Origin: an uncultured Bacteroidia bacterium
GTDB lineage: Bacteria; Bacteroidota; Bacteroidia; Bacteroidales; Prolixibacteraceae
Length of the DNA: 57,416 bases
Direction of reading: 5' to 3'
Assembly (NCBI GenBank): GCA_903904515.1
Contig: CAIVCR010000050.1
Location: 1 to 57,416, forward strand
Position 1 is the stretch's first letter; every line of letters begins with the position of its first letter. Under the pieces are notes generated by a model. The model was not told the DNA's origin and searched no databases. It worked only from the letters and a program-made list of their open reading frames with translations. Shown piece after piece: positions 34,074-43,164 of the stretch. The position numbers were made by a program, and so were the translations under genes.

Positions 34074-34832
34074 TTATTCAAATCGTATCTGCCCATATTT
34101 TTCAAACTCATGAAACGATTTATTGATAGGTGTCCAGGCCCATTTAATCATTTTATCCGTATCATAATCAAGTCGGTAGAAATTCGCGTTCCAAATGGTT
34201 CCACTTACCGCGGGAACATTGGGTAGCGGATTAAACAGTGCAAAAGGGAAAAAGAGTTCGGCGCTCCAGGATTTGATCGCACCACCCATTTCAGCTTTAC
34301 CACCTTCGATATGAACTTTCTTAATAACACAACGCTCATTCTCATAGTGCCAGGGAGTCCATCCGTTAATCTTCCCCTTGATATTGGGGATTAGCAAAAC
34401 AAGCTCTTTATTCAAATGGTTTACTTCATATTCGAGGTAAAGCGGGATAGTTGGATCGGGATGAAAAAAAACCTCGAAAACGTCAGCCATAAACAGATTG
34501 TCAAAATCCTTGTCGTATTTAGTGGTAATTTTCTGATCGTCACCTTGCATTAGTACATAGATCCCCTTACCGGAATAGACAATTTTAAACCGGCTCTTGT
34601 CCTCCGCACCACCTGCATCCAATTTTATAAGTGGATTCCATTCTGCTTTCTGCCATTGAGGATCAGTGCCCTCACCTGTAATTTGAAAGTCTGCACATTT
34701 CCTAACTTTTAGTGGCTCTTTGCCGGATGGTTTTTCAGCAGCAGACACAGGAATATTGCCGATCGAAATCAGTAACACAGCAATTAATAAAACTTTTAAA
34801 ATTCTCATTCTTAAAATATTAAAATTATTCAC
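34074..34832 (-). CDS. secreted CBM9-like carbohydrate-binding protein
   Basis: This 252-residue protein has a signal peptide (about 1-31, ending VSAAE) and a single beta-sandwich of the carbohydrate-binding family 9-like type. Family landmarks are the opening GTDPQWQKAEWNPL, KSRFKIVYSGKGIYVLMQGD, FMADVFEVFFHPD, YLEYEVNHLNKEL, and the late SWSAELFFPFALFNPLPN followed by WNANFYRLD. These modules hold reducing-end or internal sugars and often accompany secreted glycan enzymes. It is the last gene of a three-gene minus-strand cluster: its start overlaps the stop of the 609-residue gene by one base, so the two are almost certainly translated together. The ligand is unknown. Confidence 0.8.
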   Translation of the reverse strand: MNNFNILRMRILKVLLIAVLLISIGNIPVSAAEKPSGKEPLKVRKCADFQITGEGTDPQWQKAEWNPLIKLDAGGAEDKSRFKIVYSGKGIYVLMQGDDQKITTKYDKDFDNLFMADVFEVFFHPDPTIPLYLEYEVNHLNKELVLLIPNIKGKINGWTPWHYENERCVIKKVHIEGGKAEMGGAIKSWSAELFFPFALFNPLPNVPAVSGTIWNANFYRLDYDTDKMIKWAWTPINKSFHEFEKYGQIRFE

Positions 34833-36661
34833 TATTTCTCAGTTGCATGCCTTCCGGTTTCACGTCCTTCCCAGCCACTCTTACCTTTATCGATAAAAAT
34901 TTCGGTTACTGTTTTTGAAACACGGTCATCGACTTCCTCCACTAATTGCAGTCTGAGCGGATTGGTCAGTTTTTTCTGCAGGTCAATAACGGGTTGATAC
35001 GGGTTTCCCCCTTTGGCCGTTTCGTACACGAGATAAGCCCATTTTTCTGAAAAGACATTCCCTTTCATGGCAGGAATCATCTGTTGCATGTTGGAGGAGA
35101 GAAAACTTAACGATAAAGCGCGCGCCCAATATATCCATGGACCACCCGTAATGTAAAAGAACGGGTTGAGTAAACGTGGTGATGACTCGAGCCCGGCATT
35201 GGCATAGCTCAGCTGGATACCTGCAAAACCAACCCCTGTCTTCGCATTGTAGAAGGTTATCCACGGAACATCGGCCTCCATCTTTAAATCGGTAAGATCG
35301 GGCATTTCGGTCACATCGTAATTGATCACCGAATCGCGGACCACATCATACCAGGCAGCATGAGTGATGAGTTCGCGTTTGATCACTATTTCACCATTCC
35401 GAAGCGCAAGACAATTCACGGTCTGGTTGATACGTAAAACCGAAGAACTGATAAAATAGGGTTGCCCGGGGAAGAATTCATATCGCACAGAAGCATCAAC
35501 CTGTGGGATTTCCCGCAGATTACCCCATACCTCGCTTGAGGCGAGAACCGGACCCGAAAAGGATTTGGCATTAGGTGCCGGTTTCCAGTCAGAGGTATGC
35601 GTCCAGGGAGTTGGCGGAGTGTATATTTCAGGATTCCAATGGATTGCACCATTCGTCTCCTTGCGGTGATAAAGTGGAAAGTCGGGTCTTTTCTTTAAGG
35701 ATATCTGGTCCAGATGTCCGGAGTTGGGGTGTAATACGACAGAAATCTGATCATTATCGATCTGAAGTCCGGGAGCATCCCCCTGAACGCGAAGATCGGT
35801 CAGATAGGTTTTCGCCATTGCATTTTCATTGTTGTAAAAGACCAGAAAAACGCGACTCGACTTTGCAGGGACATCAGCAAGAAAAGAGAGTCGTGCAGTA
35901 ACTGTTGGAAGCCAGATCGGAACCAGTCGGGTCGGTTTCCCATCTTTATCCGGAGCCAGATCATCCTCTTTGAGATACTCCTGAATATCATACACCTGAC
36001 AAGGGACCTCCGTCAACTTGTGAGTCTCGGGATCGACAGCTGCAACCCGTATTTCACGCTTAAGATCTTTCGTCTCATCGGGATAAAAAGCAAGAACCGC
36101 ATCAACTGGCTCTCCTTTGCGTTCAATTCCGGCCGTTTCACTAAGCACAATAGACTTGTATCTTTTCCAGGCAGGATCAAATACGGTGGATTCCGAAGGT
36201 GCTGTAACTGACTTAATAGCTGAAATCACAACATCACTCTCTGAATTTTTCGCCGCTTTCTTCATGCGTACGGTGACCTTGATTTCATATTTAGCACCCG
36301 GCTCCCATTTGACCCACCCGATCACGTAAGGGTGGTTGTACATGGAATTATCCTGTGAAAGGCCTGCACCAGAGGGTGGTCGATGCGTCAGAACCGGTTT
36401 GTTCAGATCCTCTTTATCTGTTTCCTTATGCAGGTTGGTAAAGCGGAGCGTTTTGCCGTTCACCGCCACTTCAACCTCCATAATGGATGGACGCGGAAGT
36501 TCAAGATCAGCCTTCAGGTAGTAAAACGGAATTGCAGGGCATGGATACCCTAACTCCAGCTTACTGATTTTTAATTCATCTTTTGATGCACCAAAAACAT
36601 TCAGTGTGCACATCAAAAGGAAAGTAAAAGTGAAGCTTCTAAACAGTTTATTGGTCTTCAT
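34832..36661 (-). CDS. secreted protein of unknown function (609 aa), possible glycan enzyme
   Basis: I do not recognise this 609-residue protein. It has a signal peptide (about 1-25, up to VFGAS) and three apparent parts. An N-terminal beta-rich region (about 26-180) is followed by a second beta-domain (about 190-320). The third, long part opens with LQIDNDQISVVLHPNSGHLD, which resembles the start of a galactose-mutarotase/lyase-type beta-supersandwich, and then has many aromatic residues (HWNPEIYTPPTPWTHTSDW, FFYITGGPWIYWARALSL). Such aromatic clusters are typical of sugar-binding clefts. Coupling to a CBM9-like gene suggests a role on a polysaccharide or glycoconjugate. No catalytic motif could be assigned. 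The upstream 923-residue gene is 34 bases away. Confidence 0.7.
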   Translation of the reverse strand: MKTNKLFRSFTFTFLLMCTLNVFGASKDELKISKLELGYPCPAIPFYYLKADLELPRPSIMEVEVAVNGKTLRFTNLHKETDKEDLNKPVLTHRPPSGAGLSQDNSMYNHPYVIGWVKWEPGAKYEIKVTVRMKKAAKNSESDVVISAIKSVTAPSESTVFDPAWKRYKSIVLSETAGIERKGEPVDAVLAFYPDETKDLKREIRVAAVDPETHKLTEVPCQVYDIQEYLKEDDLAPDKDGKPTRLVPIWLPTVTARLSFLADVPAKSSRVFLVFYNNENAMAKTYLTDLRVQGDAPGLQIDNDQISVVLHPNSGHLDQISLKKRPDFPLYHRKETNGAIHWNPEIYTPPTPWTHTSDWKPAPNAKSFSGPVLASSEVWGNLREIPQVDASVRYEFFPGQPYFISSSVLRINQTVNCLALRNGEIVIKRELITHAAWYDVVRDSVINYDVTEMPDLTDLKMEADVPWITFYNAKTGVGFAGIQLSYANAGLESSPRLLNPFFYITGGPWIYWARALSLSFLSSNMQQMIPAMKGNVFSEKWAYLVYETAKGGNPYQPVIDLQKKLTNPLRLQLVEEVDDRVSKTVTEIFIDKGKSGWEGRETGRHATEK

Positions 36662-36695
36662 CGATATTTTGAATTAGGGTTATTTCAAATTCGTA

Positions 36696-39467
36696 TTATC
36701 TCACTGTAATCAGGTTTCTTTTGCGCAGTTCCTTCACGCCGTTTTCCCATCGACCACCTGTACCCCACATATAATACGAGAAATACATGGTGCTTTTCTG
36801 CGTGATCGGAACCCACGGCTGGAATTCGGTATAATAATAATGGGCATCTCCGTTGCTCGGATGATTCATCCACATGTGAAGAAACAGAGGTTGGCTGACA
36901 GGATATGCGCCAACAAAGGTGATATCTTCCTTTTCATCATATCCTGCATTCCACCCCTCTCTCAGGGTGAATAAATGACCATAATATCTTTCCGGTTTCA
37001 TCCTGAACTGCTCCAAACCTTCCACAGACGGTACTGTAAAAACATCTTCAGTTCCGTGCACAGCTCCAAGTTCAAGGATAGGTTGCGGACCGATAACATT
37101 TGCCTCAGGATTTTTAAACGTGAGAGCAAACCTTATCTCGAGCAGCGGAGAATTTCCGTAAAGGGTAAACGTCTTTTCAAGTCGGTTTCCATAATAATCG
37201 GCAACCATTTTAACCTGTACATAATCTCCATGATCCTGAACCAGCGTGGCATCATAGACCTTGTGTGTCTCCATGCTTCCCTGACCCAGAAAATCTTCAA
37301 ATCCACCAAACGGGTAGTACCCCCTTTCCCTGAAAGGACGCCTGTCGTCAATAGATTTCTCAGGCCAAAGTTTAAACAGCAGGTTATCTTTTCTGCTTTT
37401 AACGATATACTCGATCACCCTTGCGCCGGTTGACAATAAAGTAACCTGCACGCTGTCATTCTCGAGCCGGTATTCATTAACTCCGTCGCTGTTCAGGTCA
37501 ACTGCGTATGCCCGGACAACCCCCTCAGCTTTTCCAACTCCAAGCTGACTGGTCGTTTCAACACCTAATGCGGTAACTTTTACGGTATAATCTCCTGCAC
37601 CAACTTTAAGGTCAAAGAGCATATCCTGGAATTTACTCAGTGGGGCACTATTCATTTGGGTAGCGGAAAACAGGGGCTTTCCGGGTTTATCGTTGGCAAA
37701 AACCTGAACCTGGACCGGGAAAGGCTTATCGCTTGAAAAATTATGAATACTAACAGGATATTTCACCAACGGAGCATGACTGTAGAGAAGTTGATGAACT
37801 GAAATGGCAGGTGGCATATCCAGGATTGTCATGGTCGTTTTCGTCTTTTCTCCCCAGCTAAAGTTGGCAATTACCGGATTTGTTGTATTCATTCCACTTG
37901 CCAGCGGCCGAATCTTGATCCGGATTGTTTTTGAACTGCTTGCAGGTAAGGACAATTCAGACTGCCAGGCTTCATCCGCTTTCACTTCGGGAGGAAGCTG
38001 CAGATTCAGCTTGCCGGTTACAGCATGCTGATAGGTATTGGATACAGTCACCTGCAGGTTATAATCCTGTACCTCAGCCTGTATATCAATCCGATCGCCA
38101 AAATATTCCTCTAAATAGAGCCTGTCGAGTAGCAACAACTGTAATGCATTACGATAAAGTGCCGGCCCCATCATTTTACCCTGGGCCAGTACAGCCACTT
38201 CCCTGCGATCCAAAATTGCTCCCCACATCAGGTCATGGGTTAGCTTCTCCCCTTTTTTGATAAATAAAACCATACTCGGAATCAGATCACCATCCATCGA
38301 TCCGGTAGCAGAAACAAACGGAATATTTTCGTTGTCGATCTGTTTCTTGTTCCCTTCAATAGCGACATAACCATCATAATGATAAGGATCGCTCTCGGCA
38401 TCAAAGACTGGTCTGAACACATATCCACCTTTACTGTGGGCAAAGTCAATCCACGATTGTTTGGTGAGCATATCCTGCACCTGAAGTTTGTTGTAATCCT
38501 TGCATCCCCAAATCGGCGCAAATCCTACGTCGGCAACCACTGGGAGGTTAGCCTTCTTCATCCAACCGGCCAGCTCATCCTTCATCCAAAAATCCATATA
38601 TCCGCTGAATACAAACCAGGAATTCCCTTCGTTCATCCCTTTACCGATAACCTCAAGCGGGTGGCCCTGAACACAGGTAACACTTTTCAATAATGTTTCA
38701 GCGCCAAATAACCCTTTATGCAGATCATAGTTAGCAAGGATCTTTTTCGTACTTTCAAGTATATCTTTTACCCTTCGCAAGGCCTGAGAATCGGTGGAGA
38801 CAACAGCAAAGATTCGGCGTGCACCATTTTCAAGATAGAATGCATTCACCTCCTTGAAATTCGTGGCCCCAAACTGGTAGCTTTTCAATGTTTTTTTCTG
38901 CAGACTATCAGGGACAAATTTTGCTGACAGTATCTTTCCTGCTTCTGAACCGGGATCGGCAAATACCAGCACATCTCCCGAACCGATTGCCTCTTCCAAT
39001 TCCTTCAGTGAAGGAGCTTCTAGTGTTTTACTGGTTGAGGAGAATAACCCGCTTACAAATCCTTCCTGAACTGAAAGACCAGGAATCTGCATATCCTCTG
39101 CAATATCAATTTTACTTTGCGCTATTGTATTTCCGACATTGGGAACTGCCATTTTAAACAAATTTCCATACCTGATCAACTCCTTGTAGTCGTTATGCCA
39201 GTAATTGGTGTAGCCATTAAACTGAACCTGGTTACTGACCTCATTTGAATTGGGTTGAAATGCTCCGTTAAAGGAATAATCATTGAGCTTTTGAGCATTT
39301 GCTGTCCCGATGGCCAACCAAAATATCAGCATCAAAAACAGAAATATACCTCTCAGATATTTCGCCATCCAAAAAGTATTTATTTCATTACAGCATTGGT
39401 TAGCTTGGGAAACATGCTTAGCATTTGTCAGGTCCCGGTTGGAAGACTGTGAACATACTTTTTTCAT
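36696..39467 (-). CDS. large secreted protein of unknown function (up to 923 aa)
   Basis: I do not recognise this protein. The longest frame has 923 residues, but its first 33 are polar and cysteine-containing. The ATG at 39368 gives a normal signal peptide (MAKYLRGIFLFLMLIFWLAI to ANAQ) and 890 residues, and may be the true start. The mature part has an N-terminal alpha/beta region (GDVLVFADPGSEAGKILSAKF near 160), then a middle region with IWGCKDYNKL and YVFRPVFDAESDPYHYDGY. Immunoglobulin-like repeats follow at about 455-640. A C-terminal beta-domain opens with YRLENDSVQVTLLSTGARVI, resembling the equivalent segment of the next gene. It heads the three-gene secreted cluster and is divergent from lysC. 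Confidence 0.7.
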   Translation of the reverse strand: MKKVCSQSSNRDLTNAKHVSQANQCCNEINTFWMAKYLRGIFLFLMLIFWLAIGTANAQKLNDYSFNGAFQPNSNEVSNQVQFNGYTNYWHNDYKELIRYGNLFKMAVPNVGNTIAQSKIDIAEDMQIPGLSVQEGFVSGLFSSTSKTLEAPSLKELEEAIGSGDVLVFADPGSEAGKILSAKFVPDSLQKKTLKSYQFGATNFKEVNAFYLENGARRIFAVVSTDSQALRRVKDILESTKKILANYDLHKGLFGAETLLKSVTCVQGHPLEVIGKGMNEGNSWFVFSGYMDFWMKDELAGWMKKANLPVVADVGFAPIWGCKDYNKLQVQDMLTKQSWIDFAHSKGGYVFRPVFDAESDPYHYDGYVAIEGNKKQIDNENIPFVSATGSMDGDLIPSMVLFIKKGEKLTHDLMWGAILDRREVAVLAQGKMMGPALYRNALQLLLLDRLYLEEYFGDRIDIQAEVQDYNLQVTVSNTYQHAVTGKLNLQLPPEVKADEAWQSELSLPASSSKTIRIKIRPLASGMNTTNPVIANFSWGEKTKTTMTILDMPPAISVHQLLYSHAPLVKYPVSIHNFSSDKPFPVQVQVFANDKPGKPLFSATQMNSAPLSKFQDMLFDLKVGAGDYTVKVTALGVETTSQLGVGKAEGVVRAYAVDLNSDGVNEYRLENDSVQVTLLSTGARVIEYIVKSRKDNLLFKLWPEKSIDDRRPFRERGYYPFGGFEDFLGQGSMETHKVYDATLVQDHGDYVQVKMVADYYGNRLEKTFTLYGNSPLLEIRFALTFKNPEANVIGPQPILELGAVHGTEDVFTVPSVEGLEQFRMKPERYYGHLFTLREGWNAGYDEKEDITFVGAYPVSQPLFLHMWMNHPSNGDAHYYYTEFQPWVPITQKSTMYFSYYMWGTGGRWENGVKELRKRNLITVR

Positions 39468-39689
39468 CGTTAAAATATTTAAGGTTTGAAGCGTTTTGAA
39501 TTGGTCGGCTGGAAAATAATTCCTTCAAAACCGATTGGATAAAATTAATAAAAAATTCAAACTGAACCCTAAAAGTAATTCGGGAATAATTCACAAATTC
39601 AGGAAGATAATGATGGGCAAAAACGAATGTTTTAAATTAGCAACTTTCAGAATGTAAGCAAAAAAACTGGCACATTACCATAATAACCA

Positions 39690-39719
39690 ATTGCAGGGTG
39701 CAAATAATTCCTATTTTTG
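39690..39719 (+). promoter_or_regulatory. candidate Bacteroidota promoter for lysC
   Basis: ATTG at 39690-39693, an 18-base spacer, and TATTTTTG at 39712-39719 fit the phylum's promoter form. The leader to ATG 39804 would be about 75-80 bases and includes CATAAACTTCGTCCTTT at 39723-39739, which also appears ahead of the ECF sigma gene. Confidence 0.55.
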
Positions 39720-39803
39720 CAGCATAAACTTCGTCCTTTTATATAGTTAGTACATAGAAGGTCATTTGTTTGTGTTCAGGAACATTAAAAATCAACAGGT
39801 ATA

Positions 39804-41117
39804 ATGAAAGTATTCAAATTCGGGGGAACTTCAGTGGGATCAGTCGAAACCATGAGGACAGTGATGAACCAGGTTGCCGACGGAGAACAAAAACTAATTG
39901 TCTTATCAGCGATGTCAGGGACCACCAATAGTCTGGTTGAGATATCGGATTACCTGGCAAAAAAGAATAAAGAATCAGCATTAGGGGTGATCAGCACCCT
40001 TGAAAAAAAATATTATAACGTTGTCTTTGATCTTTACCAGACCAAGGAAATGAAAGATGCCGGCAAAAAAGTACTTGAAGAGCGGTTTGAGGTGATAAAG
40101 TCGTATACCTCTGGTGCATTTCCGGAGGAGGGTGCACGTGCCTTACTCGCCCAGGGAGAGTTGATCTCGACCGCACTATTCACATTGCTGATGCAGGAAT
40201 CGGGGTATAATGCCTTACTGCTTCCGGCTCTGGATTTTATGAAAATTGATGCCGATAAAATGCCTGATAGTTTTTTTATCAAAGAAAAACTGAATAACCT
40301 GATAAAAAAACAACCCAGAGCTGATTATTATATTACGCAGGGATTTATCTGCAGAAATGAGGCCGGAGAGATTGACAATCTTCAACGGGGTGGTTCCGAT
40401 TATACGGCAACCTTGATCGGAGCTGCGATTAACAGCGAGGAGGTTCAGATCTGGACCGATATTGATGGATTTCACAACAACGATCCGCGGTTTGTCGAAA
40501 ACACGAAAAAAGTTGATACCCTATCGTTTAATGAAGCTTCAGAGCTGGCCTATTTTGGAGCCAAAATCCTCCATCCACAAACGGTTTTACCCGCAATGAT
40601 GAATGGCATTCCGGTAAGGTTAAAAAACACCATGAATCCGCCCGACCCAGGCACACTGATCACTTCTGAAAGTAAGACCAAGGGAATTAAAGCGGTTGCG
40701 GCCAAGGATGGCATCACTGCAATAAAAATAAGATCCGGCAGGATGCTCAATGCCTATGGATTCATCAAGAACATTTTCGAGATATTCGAATTCTTCAAGA
40801 CCTCTATTGACATGATTACGACATCAGAGGTAGCTGTTTCTGTAACCATTGACGATGCGAAGCATCTTGATGAAATCGTAGCTGAATTAAAAGAGTACGG
40901 GAACGTAGAGATTGACCGTAATCAGACCATCGTTTGTATTGTAGGTAACATGATTGCTGAGGAGAAAGGGTTTGCTGCCAAAGTATTTACCTCTCTTCAG
41001 GATATCCCGATCAGAATGATCTCTTACGGCGGAAGTCGTCATAACATTTCGGTTCTGGTAAGTACGACTGATAAAAAAGCAACACTGCAGGCTTTAAGCG
41101 CTAAGCTGTTGAATTAA
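39804..41117 (+). CDS. lysC: aspartate kinase
   Basis: Aspartate kinase phosphorylates aspartate as the first step toward lysine, threonine, methionine and diaminopimelate. The 437 residues carry the N-terminal MKVFKFGGTSVGS, the substrate segment GGSDYTATLIGAAINSEEVQ and WTDIDGFHNNDPR in the kinase domain. Two C-terminal ACT repeats (about 295-437) include VCIVGNMIAEEKGFAAKVF and ISYGGSRHNISVLVSTTDKK. The length is that of a monofunctional enzyme, not the fused kinase-homoserine dehydrogenase. The ACT region implies feedback by an end product, likely lysine or threonine, which cannot be distinguished here. It is monocistronic, followed by repeat units. Confidence 0.95.
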   Translation: MKVFKFGGTSVGSVETMRTVMNQVADGEQKLIVLSAMSGTTNSLVEISDYLAKKNKESALGVISTLEKKYYNVVFDLYQTKEMKDAGKKVLEERFEVIKSYTSGAFPEEGARALLAQGELISTALFTLLMQESGYNALLLPALDFMKIDADKMPDSFFIKEKLNNLIKKQPRADYYITQGFICRNEAGEIDNLQRGGSDYTATLIGAAINSEEVQIWTDIDGFHNNDPRFVENTKKVDTLSFNEASELAYFGAKILHPQTVLPAMMNGIPVRLKNTMNPPDPGTLITSESKTKGIKAVAAKDGITAIKIRSGRMLNAYGFIKNIFEIFEFFKTSIDMITTSEVAVSVTIDDAKHLDEIVAELKEYGNVEIDRNQTIVCIVGNMIAEEKGFAAKVFTSLQDIPIRMISYGGSRHNISVLVSTTDKKATLQALSAKLLN

Positions 41118-41188
41118 TAGGCAATAGGCATTGGGCAATAGGCATTAGGCGTTTAGGCTGTAGGCATTTAGGTTGTAGGCGTTTAGGA
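41118..41188. repeat. TTAGGCTGTAGGC repeat behind the lysC stop
   Basis: Units such as TAGGCAATAGGCATT, TTAGGCGTTTAGGCTGTAGGC and ATTTAGGTTGTAGGCGTTTAGG run head to tail from the base after the lysC stop. They are the same family as 19531-19664 but here in one orientation only. Confidence 0.65.
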
Positions 41189-41210
41189 CCTGAAGTATGT
41201 TGCCAGGAAA

Positions 41211-41849
41211 TTATTCCCAAAACAGCTTTATCTCATTCAGGCTTTCCAGCACCGTAGCTCCTGTGTCTGCAAGTCGTTGTCTGGATTGATGGCCATTCGC
41301 AATTAAGAGGCAACTGCAGCCAATGGCCTGTGCCACTTCGTAGTCGTGAGTGGTATCTCCGATCAACAGGGTTTGATCAGGAATCAATCCCTTGGATTCG
41401 ATCAGCAATTTGCCGATTTCAACTTTTGAGCTCGCAAAATGGTTGTTTAATCCGCAGAGCTCTTCAAAAAAAAGGGTAATCCCGCAACTCTGAACGGTTT
41501 TCTCAAGTTGCATCTGCTCCATAGCAGAAAGGATAAATTGCCGGCACCCCTGATGCTGAAGATGGCTTAATAAGGGGATCACATCATCATGCAAAGTGCA
41601 CGCTTCAACAACCAAATTATAGCGGGTGATAAATTGATTTGCCGGGACTTCAAAAGGCTCCGATATAAAATCGAATCCAATTTTTTCATAATAATCGCGT
41701 ACAGGGAACGTAAATACCTCCAGATAGCGTTCAAAAGTAATCTGAGCCAGATTACGATCATCCAAAAGCTGATTAATAACACCGACTGCTAAATCAACGT
41801 CATTTAACAAGGTGCCATTCCAATCCCAGATGACCGATTGAAATTTCAC
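41211..41849 (-). CDS. HAD-superfamily hydrolase
   Basis: The chosen start is GTG at 41849, which overlaps the stop of the acyltransferase gene in the string GTGA, giving 212 residues. A longer in-frame ATG at 41912 would run 67 bases into that gene and is less likely. The protein shows HAD motif I as IWDWNGTLLND, motif II near FILSAME, and motif IV as LLIGDTTHDYEVAQAIG. Motif I has D-x-N where most phosphatases have D-x-D, so the usual acid/base aspartate is replaced. This variant is seen in some phosphoglycolate-phosphatase-like proteins. A cap domain lies between motifs I and II. The substrate is unknown. Confidence 0.8.
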   Translation of the reverse strand: MKFQSVIWDWNGTLLNDVDLAVGVINQLLDDRNLAQITFERYLEVFTFPVRDYYEKIGFDFISEPFEVPANQFITRYNLVVEACTLHDDVIPLLSHLQHQGCRQFILSAMEQMQLEKTVQSCGITLFFEELCGLNNHFASSKVEIGKLLIESKGLIPDQTLLIGDTTHDYEVAQAIGCSCLLIANGHQSRQRLADTGATVLESLNEIKLFWE

Positions 41850-43006
41850 TCCGGATTCTGCTTGCAACAATTTTCGTAACTCAGAACAGGGGTAGCGTAC
41901 ATTTTCAACCATAATTCCATCGCCTCTTCCCGGTCTTCATCAACCAGCTTAAGCCTTTGATGAGTTAGTTCAATAAACGCTTTCTGCTCCTCAACCGTGT
42001 AAAAGTCGATATAGGTGTTGCAATTAAAATAGAGATCGTAGGCTATGTAATTATTGGGATTAAGTCTGTAGTTTTTATAGATTTGAATATCAACATAATC
42101 AGCTAATCTCTTTAACCGATCATTGACATTTCCCTCCTTCGAAAGAGCTTTAAGCTTACTTCTGTCGATAGGAGTTCCAAATTGAATATGAACTCTCCCC
42201 TTTTGATTTTTCAGACCGCTTACCATGCTGAGCAAATCATCCTTTTCCGATTTTTGAAAATCGGGATCGGCCTGTCTCTTGAGCAGTTCTGCCACTTTTT
42301 CATTACCGCAAGGTTCAATTTCGTAAGAAATAGCCATCGGGACTATTGATAATTCCTGAAATCCACGGACAAATTTCCGTTTATTTGACATGTTCAGCAT
42401 TTTCAGAAGTGCCGGAGAGGTCTGATCCAGACCATCCTTTGAACGTCCCTCACGCTGGGCTATCCAAATTGAATTTCCATTGGTGGTAACCGTTTGACGA
42501 ATATATTCAGACAGAAGATGTGAAGATTCCAGCATTTGCCTGACCGGTATATTTCGCTTCACAATAAAGGAGCGATTAACCCGTGAGACATCTTCAATCC
42601 ATGGATAGACAAGCAAATTACTTCCGATAGCAATTTCAGTGGGTTTAAAGCCATATTTGTAGACTTCAACATTGAGCAAGGCAGAATCAAGAACGATATC
42701 GCGATGATTTGAAATATATAGATAACTTTTATCTTTTTCCAGATTTTCAAGACCTCCAATTGTTAACTCCCTGATACTTGACAAGATAATACGTTCAAGA
42801 AAAGGAACCATAAATGTCCGCTGAAAGCTCTCAACATTTGTTGTCTGAACCATCGCCTTTCGAATCTCCTGGATTTTAGATTCATCATTATATAGATTTT
42901 GTAGAACTCTGGCAAAAACCGGATCAACTAATAATCTGTTCATGATTTCAGGAACTTCCTCATCACGATAGGGCCTGATTTCATCAAAATCGCTCAAAGC
43001 CAACAT
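41846..43006 (-). CDS. 1-acyl-sn-glycerol-3-phosphate acyltransferase-like protein
   Basis: The 386 residues carry a PlsC-type acyltransferase domain in the middle. The catalytic block is YLYISNHRDIVLDSALLN (H-x4-D as NHRDIVLD, near residue 95), followed by WIAQREGRSKDG, equivalent to the EGTRS phosphate-binding motif, and FQELSIVPMAISYE. The N-terminal ~85 residues and the C-terminal ~100 residues are additional regions with helical character. Members transfer an acyl chain onto glycerophospholipid precursors or lipids; this long form may use a different acceptor. The HAD gene starts within its stop codon (GTGA), implying coupled translation. Confidence 0.82.
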   Translation of the reverse strand: MLALSDFDEIRPYRDEEVPEIMNRLLVDPVFARVLQNLYNDESKIQEIRKAMVQTTNVESFQRTFMVPFLERIILSSIRELTIGGLENLEKDKSYLYISNHRDIVLDSALLNVEVYKYGFKPTEIAIGSNLLVYPWIEDVSRVNRSFIVKRNIPVRQMLESSHLLSEYIRQTVTTNGNSIWIAQREGRSKDGLDQTSPALLKMLNMSNKRKFVRGFQELSIVPMAISYEIEPCGNEKVAELLKRQADPDFQKSEKDDLLSMVSGLKNQKGRVHIQFGTPIDRSKLKALSKEGNVNDRLKRLADYVDIQIYKNYRLNPNNYIAYDLYFNCNTYIDFYTVEEQKAFIELTHQRLKLVDEDREEAMELWLKMYATPVLSYENCCKQNPE

Positions 43007-43041
43007 ATTTTTGTAGTTTATTAATGTTTAGTAGTCAAAAA

Positions 43042-43057
43042 CAAATGTACAAAAATA
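43042..43057 (-). promoter_or_regulatory. candidate tandem -7 boxes for the acyltransferase gene
   Basis: The minus strand reads TATTTTTG directly followed by TACATTTG, both matching TAnnTTTG. The nearer box ends 35 bases before the ATG at 43006. The same back-to-back arrangement occurs upstream of rsmA. Confidence 0.45.
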
Positions 43058-43164
43058 GCCGTTCAGATGAATATCTTTTGAAAAATCTTGAATTTGACTA
43101 AAAAAAACAGCTAACTATCTGATTTAATGCAAAAAAATAAATTAATTTCTAAAATACCTTTAGC

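Noticed and set aside
36975..37433. 152-residue plus-strand frame inside the 923-residue gene
   Set aside because: It is a shadow of the real gene on the other strand, with no signal peptide or motif.
39604..39803. lysine or other riboswitch ahead of lysC
   Set aside because: The leader after the candidate promoter is only about 75-80 bases and shows no conserved L-box core or terminator/antiterminator pair.
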